Below, one piece after another: positions 22,815 to 33,520 of a stretch of 54,818 bases of DNA (position 1 is its first letter; every line of letters begins with the position of its first letter). A program made the translations under genes and the position numbers. Source of the stretch: Chondrus crispus. Its lineage: Eukaryota; Rhodophyta; Florideophyceae; Gigartinales; Gigartinaceae. The stretch is taken from assembly GCF_000350225.1 (NCBI RefSeq), contig NW_005179158.1, forward strand, positions 475,037 to 529,854. The letters run 5' to 3'. The notes below the pieces were generated by a model. The model made no database searches. It had not been told where the DNA came from and was given only the letters and a program-made list of their open reading frames with translations.

Positions 22815-25092
22815 TCACCTGAGAGAATGGTGATCGGTGTTAACCGTAAACCGCTCGCGTTCCAAGTATGGACGCAGCGTTTGGATTGCCCATACGATGG
22901 CGAGGCATTCTTTCTCGATTGTCGAGTAATTCCGTTCCGCTGACGCTAGCGTGCCGGACCAATACCCGACAGGGTATCGGGTTCCATCCTCATGGGTCTG
23001 TAACAAGGTACAGCCTAGTTGAGCATCAGACACATCGGTATCGAGCGAGTAGGGTAACCCGAGGCGAGGAAGCTTCAACACCGGGGGGGATATTAGACAC
23101 GCCTTAAGCGTATCGAAGGCCGTAGTTCGATCATCATCAAAGACGGGAAGGAGATCAGGTTCTCCCTTGCGGAGCATCGCCGCAAGAGGCGCCGCTATTT
23201 TAGCGAAGTGATCGACGAAACGTCGGTAAACATTACACATCCCTAAGAACGAGCGGAGCTCGGTTTGGGTCCGTGGAGGCGCCGCTTCAGAGAGCGCTTT
23301 GACATTCTTCCGGTGGACTTGTAGTTCCCCAGACGAATTATATGGCCCAGGTACTCCACAGAGTCCTGAAAGAAATTACACTTTTTGAGCTTAAGTGACA
23401 ATCCCTCCTTCTGTAGAGCCTGGAGTATAACCTCCACATCCTTGAGATGGGAGTCGTGGTCCTTGGAGAAAATAATAATATCATCCAAGTACATCAAGCA
23501 ACTCTTCCAGCTGTAGCTGGAGAGGAGAATATCCAACATTCGTTAAATGTAGCCGGGGCGTTCATAAACTCGAAGGGCATTCTGTTGAACTGGTACGTCT
23601 CGGCATGACACGTGAATGTAGTTTTGGCCCTATCGTTCTTGGCAACTGGAATTTGCCAGTACCCGGAGTTACAAACCAGAGTCGTGAACACCTTGGCTTC
23701 ACCTAGAGAATCTAGGCACTCGTCCATGCGAGGAATCAAGTAGGTGTCACGCACGGTTAGGGCGTTTAAGCGACGATAGTCGACGCAAAAATGGAGACTG
23801 CCATCCGACTTGGAGATGAGGACGACCGGCGAGGCCCACTCGGATTTCGACCGGGTGATAACCCCGCTTGCCAACATCTCGTCTATCGAGGCTTGTTCTG
23901 CCTCTCGGGCGCGAGGACCAGCCCGGTCGGGTTGACAACGAAACGGCTTTGCGCCGGGGGTGAGTTCGATGCGATGTTCGGTCGCTCGAACCTCACCCAG
24001 ATTTCCATTCCACATTACTGCGTACGGCGTAAGCATGGTGCGAACCTGCTTACGCACGTGTTGCGGCAAGTGGTCTAGGGGTACAGCATCCATGGGATGA
24101 GAAACCTCATGAGTCGAGGAAGGTGAGCGAGGGGGGTCTGCGTCCTGTGAAGGAGGGTTGCCCTCGTCTAACTCCGCCGCAAGAACTGCGTCTAACGGCA
24201 TCGCCGTGAGAATCATCGCACGGGGATGGGGAGAAACGAAACCAACCACTTGGTTCTTCGACAGTCGCTTGGTGGCCGATGAGAAGTTGGCTACCAAGAT
24301 TTTAAACTCCTGCAACGGAGTGATGTGGATCACCCCGTTGGAAATGGAGACACGATGCTTCGCATATAATTGCGGGTTTAACTCCAACGTGGAGAGTCCT
24401 CTTCGTCCATTGGTGACATGTACCGAAGTTTGGGTACCGGCTGGTATATCCACCGCTCGGGACACCTTAAGATTGGGCGATATGCGCCCAGCCTCTGGGG
24501 TATACTCCTGCTCCGAGGGGAACGGAGGGTGATTTACGGTACGGCGAGCCGGTTTACGAACGATCGGTACTTTTGTACCGTCGTCCAACTCCACCAACTT
24601 TCGTCGGGGGTAGATCGCTTCGACAAATTTGTCGTTAAACTCACACCCGAGAATGACAGGGGCCGCCAGTCGTTGGCAAAGGATGAAGTTACACTTCATG
24701 GTGCGGTCACCTAACCGCACCACCAGCGGGACTTGTCCGCTCGTCCGCAATGAGCAGCCATTTGCTTCAGCGATTGTCGGGATTTCAGCCGGGCTGACGA
24801 GCGACTCCCATCTTGGAGGTAAGATATCACCTCGAACGAAGTTAGAACCTGCCCCCGTGTCGAGGATGGTTAGTTGCCTCACAATGACAGCTGGGGTAAT
24901 ACCAAGATCTGCATAGACCTTGCAATTTCTCTGCGACAAGGTCATCACTGTCGCAGAGGCGTGAACATCCAGTGCAAGCGGCTGGATGTTAGTCCGCCAT
25001 GGTCGGCGTAGCGTACCGAGGCCTTCGGGATCGGGATTGTCCTGGCCTGAGCCAGTGTTTTGACGGCCGAGTACTCGGAACCGCTTCTCCAT
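22815..25092 (-). pseudogene. pol: G2 protease, reverse transcriptase and RNase H
   Basis: The frame from 25092 shows the protease motif LDTGAGSNFV near 24865 and RT words ASPVVLISKSDGS and FCVDYRRLN near 23780-23840. A frameshift near 23540 leads to the palm motif YLDDIIIFS near 23485, which is intact. A second shift near 23330 leads to MCNVYRRF at 23240 and then RNase H (DTDVSDAQLG near 23040, EKECLAIVWA near 22915). The frame ends at TGA 22815-22817, where gypsy RNase H has the conserved W after SLR. The gene order and motifs leave no doubt about the family. Confidence 0.9.
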
Positions 25093-25181
25093 CTTGGGAG
25101 GTGAACTTGCATCCGCCGACTTGGGCGAGTTCTCCGGGGTAGCCCCCGTCTTTACCTCAGTTTCGGCAGACTGAGGTTCTC

Positions 25182-27111
25182 CTAGTTTTTCGGAGGTCGC
25201 TGTACGCCATCCACGGGCGGGGAGGTCTTCGCCACAGTTGCCGACGTCGGCGACTGTCCGGTACGAGGAACAGGATTTATTACCCGGTTAGCCTCATAAC
25301 TGAGGAGGGCGTCGGCGCGGAGATGCGCATCCGGTGAGACCCGGCTCTTCTGGGCCGTCGATAGCTTCTCGTACTGGTGGGGTACGAGGGATAAATCCTT
25401 CACCTTCATATCACAGTCGGGGGCAATGTGATCCCCGACTGTGTAGCAGGCGAAGCAGATGATCTGCGCGGAAGGTGGCCCCCGCAGATCCTTCTGATAC
25501 TCCCGGGACGTTCGTCCACCAGAGGCGCCGCCAGTACTTCCCGGACGCTCTACAGCGGGTTGGTACGGCTTGCGCGGGTCGCCGTAGAAAAGCGAATCTC
25601 TGTTGTTGAAGGAGGAGTCTTCTGTCGGTAGGGAGGATATCCCCCCGACGTTGTCATCTTCCATTTCGAAGTAGTTCTCGGAACCCCTGGCTGATTGGTA
25701 ACTGACGGTAGGGCCGGTCGTTGAAGACGGAACGCTGTCAAGAGCGGCTAGAGCCTGTTTAACAGGGCGAGGCTTGATAAAGTCCACCCGGCGCCCAGAC
25801 GCTAACCGGACCCGTAGAGCATCGCCATGTGACAGAGCGTGGGCTACTGTATGTTCGAACGTGGATCGAGGATAGTCCTCGCGAGTTTGAAGCACCAGCG
25901 GCGTGATCGCGGCGGTTAGTCCCTCTATGTACAGAGTGGTCCTCTCGTACGGTGAGTGGACGTCGCCACATCTCCCCAGGGCGGTTAACATACGAGTAGC
26001 ATACTCGGTTTCCGTTTCGCTTTGCTTCTGGCGTAAATCCCGTAACGAGGTGAGGGCCCGCTCGATTTCGAGAGTTACATGCACCCCTGAAGCGGTGGTT
26101 CGTCGGCTTCCAAACAGAAAGGTGTTTCTGTTTGGGACCGAACGTCGGCATTGGTGCCGTAAGGGACTCCGACTTGGAATCAGGTTCCGAGTCAGAGGAG
26201 GACGACGAGGACGAGCTCGAGTGATATGAGGATGAATCCTCGGGTGGCGGGTGTTTCCCCTTTAGTCCCTTGTGGCGGCGATCTTGGCGCTTCGTCCGAC
26301 CGCGTTTGGACTTGTTTCGTCGTCCCTCTCCGTTGTCGTCCGAACCTCCCCCAGGGTCGGGGTCCCCTCCCGGTACACTCCGAGAAGGTACTTCACCAGC
26401 AAGGTGTATAAGTCCGGCCGAGGCACCTTCTCGGGACGCTCCAGCCGTTGTCATCAACGCCGCGTGATTGGCGGAGAACTGTGGTACGGTCGCCATTGAG
26501 TGGACCGGAATCCCAGCGGCTTGTAACGCCGGGAGGGAAACGTTTGAAAAGAGCAAGCTCTTGTTCAACGGGGGTAACTCCGCAACGGGAGTGGTGGTAG
26601 ACACTTCACCCGGTATGGGTGCCGTGGCAACTCCGGCGGTAGTCCGAGGATTTACAGCAGCAGGGGCTGGAGTTTGCGTCTCCGATCCGACCTGGGTAGC
26701 CGGTGACGGATCGGGACGGGACGTCTTAAAGATGGAGACTTCCTGCCGGAGGGTATTATGCTCCGCAGTTATAGTAACGATCTCTTGTTTCAGAGGGAGG
26801 ACGGCCTCGTCGACACTGGCAGATATATCCTTCTGCCAGACGCAAGTCAAAACGCTTTCAAAAGCGGAGCGTCGATCGCGTCCCTGCGCTGACTGAACAT
26901 CTGCCTGTGCGGCGATCGTTTCTACAACAAAGCTGTTGAGACTTTCTCGCAGCGCCGGCGATTGCGCTGCGAGTTTTTCCGCTACAATAGTGAGCGTAAA
27001 CCGTTCGGCCTCTCGGAGTGCCTCGCAGCAACTTCGAGTGATCCACGCCGCAGTGGCAGGTGGTACGTCTCGAAGCCGGGTTTCTCGGGCGCTCTCGGAA
27101 CCGGACACCAT
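25182..27111 (-). pseudogene. gag: G2 gag polyprotein
   Basis: The frame from 27111 (start MVSGSESARE, about 80 bp inside the primer-binding site) has a helical N-terminus and a long Pro/Thr/Ser-rich and Ser-repeat middle. It is then out of frame with the capsid-like part at 26084-25182, which holds RCGDVHSPYE and a knuckle CFACYTVGDHIAPDC near 25440-25490. That knuckle has one residue more than the canonical CCHC spacing. Compared with G1, about 130 codons of capsid seem missing at the frame junction near 26090. This may be a deletion. Confidence 0.75.
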
Positions 27112-27191
27112 GTCTGGTTAACACCTGTGAACGGTGGAGAGAAAACCTTCGAAAATAAAAGAGAAAGGATAAGAGAAAACTTCGCAGACTC

Positions 27192-27207
27192 CTAGGTCGG
27201 GAGACCA
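27192..27207 (-). promoter_or_regulatory. Primer-binding site of G2
   Basis: Minus-strand TGGTCTCCCGACCTAG, two bases inside the 5' LTR, identical to G1 at 10450-10465. Confidence 0.85.
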
Positions 27208-27209
27208 AA

Positions 27210-27892
27210 TGTCGTGCACTGAGGCCACGTGTGGCAGCCTCAGGCAGAGCCAGCGTGTTCGGGACGCGGGGGAGTGGGAAACGGGAGACCACCCGGTGAT
27301 AACCGCCACCGGGGGCCGGGCGCGCGTGCGCGGTAGGTAGACACGGGTAGGAACAGACAAACACAGAGCGAAGCGAGCGTAGTACGGGAGCGGAAAGGCA
27401 ACGGACGCGCGTAGGGGCGGCAGTATCCTCGGTAGCAGCGCGCGGTAGAAAGAAGTGGGGATTTAAGAGAATAGATGGGCTCGCGTGGTGTCGCACAGGG
27501 TGTGCGAGGACCGGCGCGAGGCTACTACCGAGAATCCAGAAACATGACAAAGAACCCAAGGCTTCATGCCTGTTTACTTAGGGTGGAGCGTCGACTATGT
27601 AGTCGTCGACGCCGTAATAATAATAGCTTAAAATACGGTAATAATACCGGCGTACCAGCTTATATGCTGTACTGTAAGCAATACCCCTGATACCGGGTTA
27701 TGATACCCGAGTACACGTGGTGATCGTACACGAATACAAGTGGTGATAATACACGTTTACACGTGGGTGATGAAGCTGTCAGTACTTCGACAGAGCTTAC
27801 ACCGGGCAGTGCCTGAGGGAGAAATACACGTGTACACGGGGGATAAACTCGCGTGTGCTTCGCTATTGAGGGAGGCATGTTAGTGCACTACA
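27210..27892 (-). repeat. LTR family B, 5' LTR of G2 (683 bp)
   Basis: Same ends and length as 15676-16358. The left edge is set by the primer-binding site and the right edge by the duplication GTTGA at 27893-27897. Around 27700-27840 it has spaced CACGTG/ACACG motifs followed by GTGAT, which may be promoter elements. Confidence 0.93.
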
Positions 27893-28739
27893 GTTGAGGC
27901 TGAAATCGTCCGAGACGTAGTCGGCGCAAGACGGCGGTGGCGCGACCGGACGAAGCGGCGCGAGGCAGGGGCACGAGCGGATGAAGTAGTGAGGAGCGGG
28001 GACCGCGTAGAGGAAGGCAGTACAGTTCTGTAGTGGAGAGAATGTCGCCGGAGGGGCCAGGGCGGCCACGAGAGGGAGCGGGGCGAGTATATTTACCTGC
28101 AGCGGCAGCCCCGTGTGCTGCGTTAGTGAGGGGATCATGTGAGACAATTTTAGAGAAAATTGCATTCTACTGTAGAGGGAGATTTCGTACTGTAGTCCGA
28201 CATTTTGTATGAATTTTAGAGAAGCGCACGCGGACGGCCTGGGCAATCCCGTCCGGACGCGTGGACGCTTCTAGAAGGAATTGCGAGTAAATAGGAGCGT
28301 GGGTGGTGACGGGCGCGGCGGTCGAAGGAGGGGACGACGCGACCTGACCTCACCAACGAGAAAAAACCCTCCCCCTTTTACATAACGACACATAGCTCTG
28401 TTGTATCATCTTCAGAGTCATTATTTCATGACATGTTGGGGTGGAGGGGCGGAATCAGGAGTGGAAATACGGTCTGCAAGGACCTTCGAAATAGTTGGAA
28501 GAGAAGGAAGATTGTAGTTTTTGAGGTCGATTTCCTCTCGAGGCGATGACCTGGAAGGATATCTCGTCACGTGGCGTGTGTATGGCACTCAGTTGAGCTC
28601 TCAATGAGACTGCATTGGCCATTTCAAACCATTGCAAATTCATTTCTGCGGCTATTTGGAGTCCAACAATTACCTTTTTTGTGATAGGTGTATGAAACCA
28701 CTTTCGGGACCACATGAGAGCCAAGCCTGACGAAGGGAT
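27893..28739. other. Host or older element DNA right of G2
   Basis: The first 150 bp continue the charged frame that G2 split. Beyond 28045 I find no supportable gene. A minus-strand frame at 28455-28724 (89 codons) has no motif. Confidence 0.4.
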
Positions 28740-29046
28740 TGCGGTGGTGGGAACTTTACAGCGAGGACAGCGCTAGCCCTAAGCGACTGGCAGTGTCCGC
28801 GGCGTCCGCGGCGGTGCGCCGCCGGTCCCAAAATACAAACGGGAATTTCACCGGGTGTTCAAATCAAGGGGAAACTAAAGGGACTAGATATCCGGGAGTT
28901 ACTCAGGCACTCACGCGACAAGGCCCCGGTGGCTCTTGTGGCCTTTCGCTTCGCCTCGCTCGATCACCTCCGTTCTGCTCCCTCCGTTACGGACGTTCAG
29001 GGAAACTGAGCCTCAGCTTCCGCTCGAGTTTAACATTCCTATCACA
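28740..29046 (+). repeat. 5' LTR of the copia-type element
   Basis: It aligns along its length with 38059-38358: shared words include GGACAGCGCTA, CTGGCAGTGTCCGCGGCG, AAATTTCACCGGGTGTT and GAAACTGAGCCTCAGC. The end ATCACA is set by the primer-binding site and by the bases left of and right of the pogo insertion in the other copy. The start is uncertain by a few bases. Confidence 0.75.
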
Positions 29047-29059
29047 GTTATGGGCCCAG
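29047..29059 (+). promoter_or_regulatory. Primer-binding site matching initiator tRNA-Met
   Basis: GTTATGGGCCCAG directly follows the LTR. It is complementary to the anticodon stem-loop of eukaryotic initiator tRNA-Met (CTGGGCCCATAAC), the internal half-tRNA primer known from Drosophila copia. The ATG inside it (29050-29052) opens the gag frame. Confidence 0.85.
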
Positions 29060-30181
29060 GGAGTGGTTTGGCTCGTGTTTGCAAGAGCCGTTTGGATCCT
29101 CTCTACTTCTATCCGGATGGAGATCTTCGGGACTGGCAGTGGCAAATCGCTCGCTTGAAGGACCTTCTAAAGTCTGCTGCGGAGCGTGGCACAGATCGCG
29201 TGTATGCCTCAGTGTACGCCACACTTGGGCGCCAGCTCTATGGGCGTGGCTTACCCAGTACTCAACAGTCAATTGTTGACGAAGTACAGGCAGCAAGAAC
29301 GATCGATTTTAAATTTAAAAACCTTTCTGTTAACAAAACGATCAAGTGGCAGCCGTTCCAAACATCGTAAATCTCATCGCCATCGATCCAGCGATTTCCA
29401 TGGTCACAAGGCTGATAAATTCATTTCATAAGGTGTCGACCTGCCGCCGGAAGAGAATGAAGATCTCTCGGTTTTCGTCTCACGGTTCTGAGGACTGATT
29501 GTTGAGCATCTCATGCATTCCAACGCCTCCAGGTCCACCCAGATTGGTGAAGTCCTGGCAGTCACTTTGTTGAACAATTCCCACCTCGGAGAAGGGACTC
29601 GGAATAAAGCTAAGCTGCAGTTGATCTGTCTGGCCGAAGCTCAGGCGGTCGAAGGGAGTCTCTCAAGGACGAGGTCGTTCTCCATGAAGGATCTCAAAGA
29701 ATTCAAGTATGTTGTTGAGAGCGCAGGAGAGCTCCAAGATCTGTTGTACTTCCGTACAGACGATGAAAATGTCCAACGGAATGCGCTCCGTAAGTACCCC
29801 TCTCAAGCACGAGGGACAGGAAAGAAAATCCAGGACGCATGTCAGAAACTGTGCACCAATCCGCAACAAGATGAAACGCCCAATAACTCTGTAGCTGGTA
29901 TCATCTTGCCCAAGGCAAAGCCCTGCAGGCTTCAATCAGATGACGCCGTTTCGGTTCTCAGTAACTTGAGCCTCACGTCAACCCAAGGTCCCTCGATGAG
30001 CATGAAGGACGTTGAAAGCCTCGTGCAACGCCACGTTAGACAAGCACTTCTAGACGTAGGGCATAAGGCTTCTGGAGCTGGATCCGACAACTTCGCTTTC
30101 AATGACGTCGTACGCAATGGAGCTCGTGGACGTAGTCGAAACCCACTCAGAGGAAAGCGTAGGAGCCCCACCAAGAAGTAG
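29050..30181 (+). pseudogene. gag: Copia-type gag
   Basis: The ATG in the primer-binding site opens a frame MGPGSGLARVCKS running to 29370. Another frame continues after a break near 29400-29513 to a TAG at 30179-30181. It is helical and charged, with an Arg/Ser/Lys-rich end (GARGRSRNPLRGKRR) of the kind that binds RNA. I see no CCHC knuckle. The role is inferred from position between LTR and protease/integrase. Frame breaks make it non-functional. Confidence 0.6.
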
Positions 30182-30439
30182 GCACCCGCTCCTATAGGAC
30201 TACCTGTGTGGACTGTGATGAGTAGGGGAATCTCCGTGGTGACCTGCGCTACTCTGTGTCCGCCCATCACGCGAAAAGGCGAAGAACAACAGGAAACGAC
30301 CGCTACCGGAACACAGGGAACGAGTAGAATTCTCTTGGTTTTTTTCGTCCAGGCTCTCGTCCGGGACGCAGAGACATCTAAGTCTCGTTTCCAGGCGAGG
30401 AACCAAGTCCGACGTCTTCTCCTCACGTGAGGACCCCAA

Positions 30440-30800
30440 TCCAATTTTAGCCTTTGGCTGTCCGAGGAGTGTCGGCGGCATCCAAGCCGCGGCTACACTC
30501 TGCGTGAAAATGGGAATCAAGCTAACCATTCAACCGCTAGACTGCAAACCATTCTGTCACGGTTATGGAATGGATTGTAGTGAAACCGAGCTTGTTGTTG
30601 CCATATAGGATATGCCTGTTACCAACATGTACGGGACAACCATAACAGTTCCTTTCCACCTCTCAAAGGGAATTAGCTTCCTCCTTCTCAACAACGAAGT
30701 ACTCCACAAGTCCAGATTGCTCGGACCAGAGAACGCCCTTGTCATACCACCCGGAGTGTGCGGTCTTTCACAAAATGAGGTCGTACTTCAGACGTAATAC
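30440..30800 (+). pseudogene. pol: Copia-type protease region, degraded
   Basis: Words FGCPRSVGG near 30455 and VTNMYGTTITVPFHL near 30615-30660 suggest an aspartic protease domain between gag and integrase. The expected catalytic D-T/S-G triplet before CPRSVGG is not present (it reads AFG). A TAG interrupts the frame near 30607. The family call rests on weak motif wording and on position. Confidence 0.4.
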
Positions 30801-30868
30801 GTCTATACTATAGTAATACGGCTATAATATAGCGAACAAATCTCCCCCGCAGATAAAGACGCCAAGAG

Positions 30869-31850
30869 AACGTGTAGGGGGGGTCGCGCAATAGTGCCAC
30901 TTTGAGTAGTGCCTCCCACGCATTAGTGCTATGCAAAACGCCATGGCACGGTTATCATACTTCCTACACGTGTTCATTCACGTGTGGCTTCAGTAGTAGC
31001 AGGACTGCAGAGTCGAAGGTGGGACGGCGGAGAGCGGAGTGACGAAACCTCATCCGTTTTGTCTATAAGCGAAACCCCATTGTATCGCTTGCTGAGAAAC
31101 ACATTGAAAACAAGTTTTGAGCCGTTATGGGACCTCCCGTTCAAAAACCACCCTTGCATCTCAATTCCTCTCGAATTTCTCGCACGCGACTCACCCTTAA
31201 TGAAAAAATTGAGGCCGGTCGCCTACTCCAAATCGGACACTCCCGCCACCACATCATGAAGAAATATTCGGTCTCGCGGCGCACTGTAACAAATAATGCT
31301 ACAAATCTTGCATCACTGGCGAAGAAAGCAGAAACCGCAAACGTTTCCTTCACAGCAAAGACTGTGAGGGAGGCCCCACTCCCTGTACTGGAATCCAGCA
31401 TTATGTCCTTCATATCTCTTGCCCGTTCCGCGAAAATGTCCGTCACGCATAATATTATTGGGGCAAAAGCAATGTACTTGCTAGACAAATTATTTCGCTG
31501 CACATGTAGTCCAGCACGTAGCGCCCCATCACCTACAGCGGGCATGGGATGTGCTGTTTGACTTTAACAGAGAAGATCTGAGCGGGGCGTCGCAGGGGTA
31601 GAGGGTTAGAGCGGGTACGGAGGAGAGAGCGGAAAGGGGGAGGCAGGGACGTTCGCAGCTGTCGCCTGTTGAGAGGTACATTAGAATTCTCCTTCAAAGC
31701 CTTACGTCTCTGGTCGCTCGCTTCAAACAGTACACAACTGTATGTAAATGATTGTGTTTTGGTGCTTTCAGTATAGTGCCATTCACGCAATAGTGCCATA
31801 TGTCGAGGTCTGTTCCGGTATAGCCCTATTGCGTGGGACCCCCTGTACTT
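30869..31850 (+). mobile_element. Internally deleted pogo-like DNA transposon
   Basis: The left end TAGGGGGGGTCGCGCAATAG and the right end, read inverted, CAGGGGGTCCCACGCAATAG form imperfect terminal inverted repeats of the CAGGGGGTC kind typical of pogo/Tigger elements. GTGCC/GGCAC subterminal words recur at both ends (for example near 30895 and 31780-31797). Only an N-terminal DNA-binding protein remains inside; the catalytic part is missing. It lies in the copia-type element between protease and integrase. Confidence 0.7.
31127..31561 (+). pseudogene. Truncated pogo-type DNA-binding protein
   Basis: 144 codons. The helix-turn-helix region is at residues about 20-55 (RLTLNEKIEAGRLL, YSVSRRTVTN), as in the psq/CENP-B N-terminal domain of pogo transposases, followed by a second helical domain. 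The DDE catalytic domain is absent, and the frame ends in low-complexity sequence. Such a protein could bind the element's ends without cutting. Whether it is expressed is unknown. Confidence 0.6.
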
Positions 31851-33520
31851 GGTCGTAGTACCCTCAAAGACTTCGTCTTTTGAAACGTACTTCAAATCTT
31901 TGCGATCCCTCATGTCAAGACATATGGCACATCCTTTCGAAAGAACCAATTTTATGGATGGAAAAGTGGCAAAGAGGTTTGCGCTCATACTTCATGGGAC
32001 TTCCCACTTGCGTCTTGAAGATATGCTTGAGTTATGCAAAGGGGATCCATTCTTACCTCAGTCTTTCGACAAGCTCTTGCCACGGTTGCATCGAAATGTA
32101 CTTCTTGCAACAGCACCCGGAGACCCTGCAACTCGAGAAAAGTCTCCTTCGGAAAGCTCCTCACATCTTCTAACGACCTCGTTCAACTTGAATACATGTA
32201 AATCAGAGAGATGGGCAATCAGCCCATACTTCACATCGTCGACGTACATACTAGGCTTTCGGTAACGTCTATAATGACTGCAAGAGAGATGGACGAAGGA
32301 ACCCGTACTTTCGATAACAAGTGGTGTGATGTTCACGGTCCACCAGCTAATATATCATCTGACCCTGAGTTCAATAACTCCGTGTTCAAGAACTTTTGCC
32401 GTACGCAGGTGTCAAGTTCCAGCTACTTCCTGCTCGAAGACACAAAAAGCTTGGGGTGGTCGAGAGTAAGAATGCTGTGGTCCAGTTGATAGCCTAAAGG
32501 ATGACCAAGGACGCACAGTTTTTCATGCAGACACGCAACGTGGAAGTGAAGGAGTCCGACGTACTCTCTCCTGCAACATATGTGAGCAACATACTGGACG
32601 GTAGCAAGACAATAGGCAACTTGGAACTCGCTAGGGGCTATACTGCTTCCATCGCTGGACTCCCAAAAAGTGTTTTGTTCCACCAAATAATCGCTGCTCA
32701 CGAAAAGCAACTTGCCCGTTGGGCCCTCTCGATGCTTGAAAAGGGCCGATCACCCACCACTGTCCTTCCCGCAGACCTTGGATGCGGCGTTCTCGTCTAC
32801 TACTTCAAGCGCGACGTAAAGTTTGGCAAATGGGAAACCAGATATGTACGTGCAGTCGAGCCGCACATGATTATTATATCAAATAACTCGGAAGACCGTG
32901 GTAAGCCAATTCGGGCGGCGTATGAAGATGTGCGCATAGCTCCACCGTCACCCTTGCTGTCGGATCTGAACCAGATTGGTTACGTTTTCCTCGGTCGTAT
33001 GCCGTCGTCGATACGGATGACACCAAGGTATCGATGAACACTATCATACCGACAACGCCGAGTCCCGCAGTCAAGGTTTGCCAACCGAGGATGCTGTCCC
33101 AACAAGCTTTCCATGGGATGAGGGAAACGACGTCCACCTTCCTCAACACGATGAAATTTCTGAGCTAAGAAAAGACGGAGAGGACTCAAGAGTGCTTTCT
33201 GAGGAAGACGTCGCAAGGTACTTTGGAGATGAGCCTGCCTTCTTTTCGAATACTAAGAAGTCTCCAAGTTTAGCCAAACTTGAGAGACCCCTGCAGGAAA
33301 ATGGTACTCCGTCAGGTCCGGCAAGGCAAAAGGGCACTCTTAACAAACCGTTTGACCCATTTCGTCCCGAGAAAGATATCGGTGAAGTGAGAGTCATGCC
33401 TCCCCCGGAGCTGCCGTTTGAACTCCAGTCCATGGAGCATAACGTTCTGTGTCGAGTTAAAGGGATCATTAGAGATAAAACCGCTTCGGAATCTCGACTG
33501 CAGTTTGTGCCCTGATGGCT
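31851..33520 (+). pseudogene. pol: Copia-type integrase
   Basis: The pre-integrase zinc region is decayed around 32080-32130. The catalytic core opens with LHIVDVHTRLS near 32225 (first Asp) and continues with NISSDPEFNNSVFKNF near 32350-32395 (second Asp). After a frameshift near 32490 the frame 32501-33037 gives the C-terminal part (VYYFKRDVKFGKWE). A further frame (33078-33515) is the linker to RT. The copia assignment comes from its place before RT. Confidence 0.78.

Larger units (their letters stand above)
15671..27897 (-). mobile_element. Complete Ty3/gypsy chromodomain element G2 with target duplications
   Basis: Two 683-bp LTRs (15676-16358 and 27210-27892) bound a minus-strand gypsy element. 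The 5-bp duplication GTTGA lies at 15671-15675 and 27893-27897. Inside, read on the minus strand, are the primer-binding site, gag, protease, RT, RNase H, integrase, chromodomain, a tandem-repeat array, an antisense open frame and a polypurine tract. The LTRs differ at about 14 positions by my count, so insertion is not ancient relative to the other elements. It carries a solo LTR in integrase plus several frameshifts and stops, so it cannot move by itself. Confidence 0.92.

Noticed and set aside
28455..28724. 89-codon minus frame
   Set aside because: No motif, no neighbour and no repeat copy support it.
28748..29046. rRNA-like or intergenic unit, repeated at 38064
   Set aside because: Both copies bound the copia-type element, and one is followed exactly by its primer site, so they are its LTRs.
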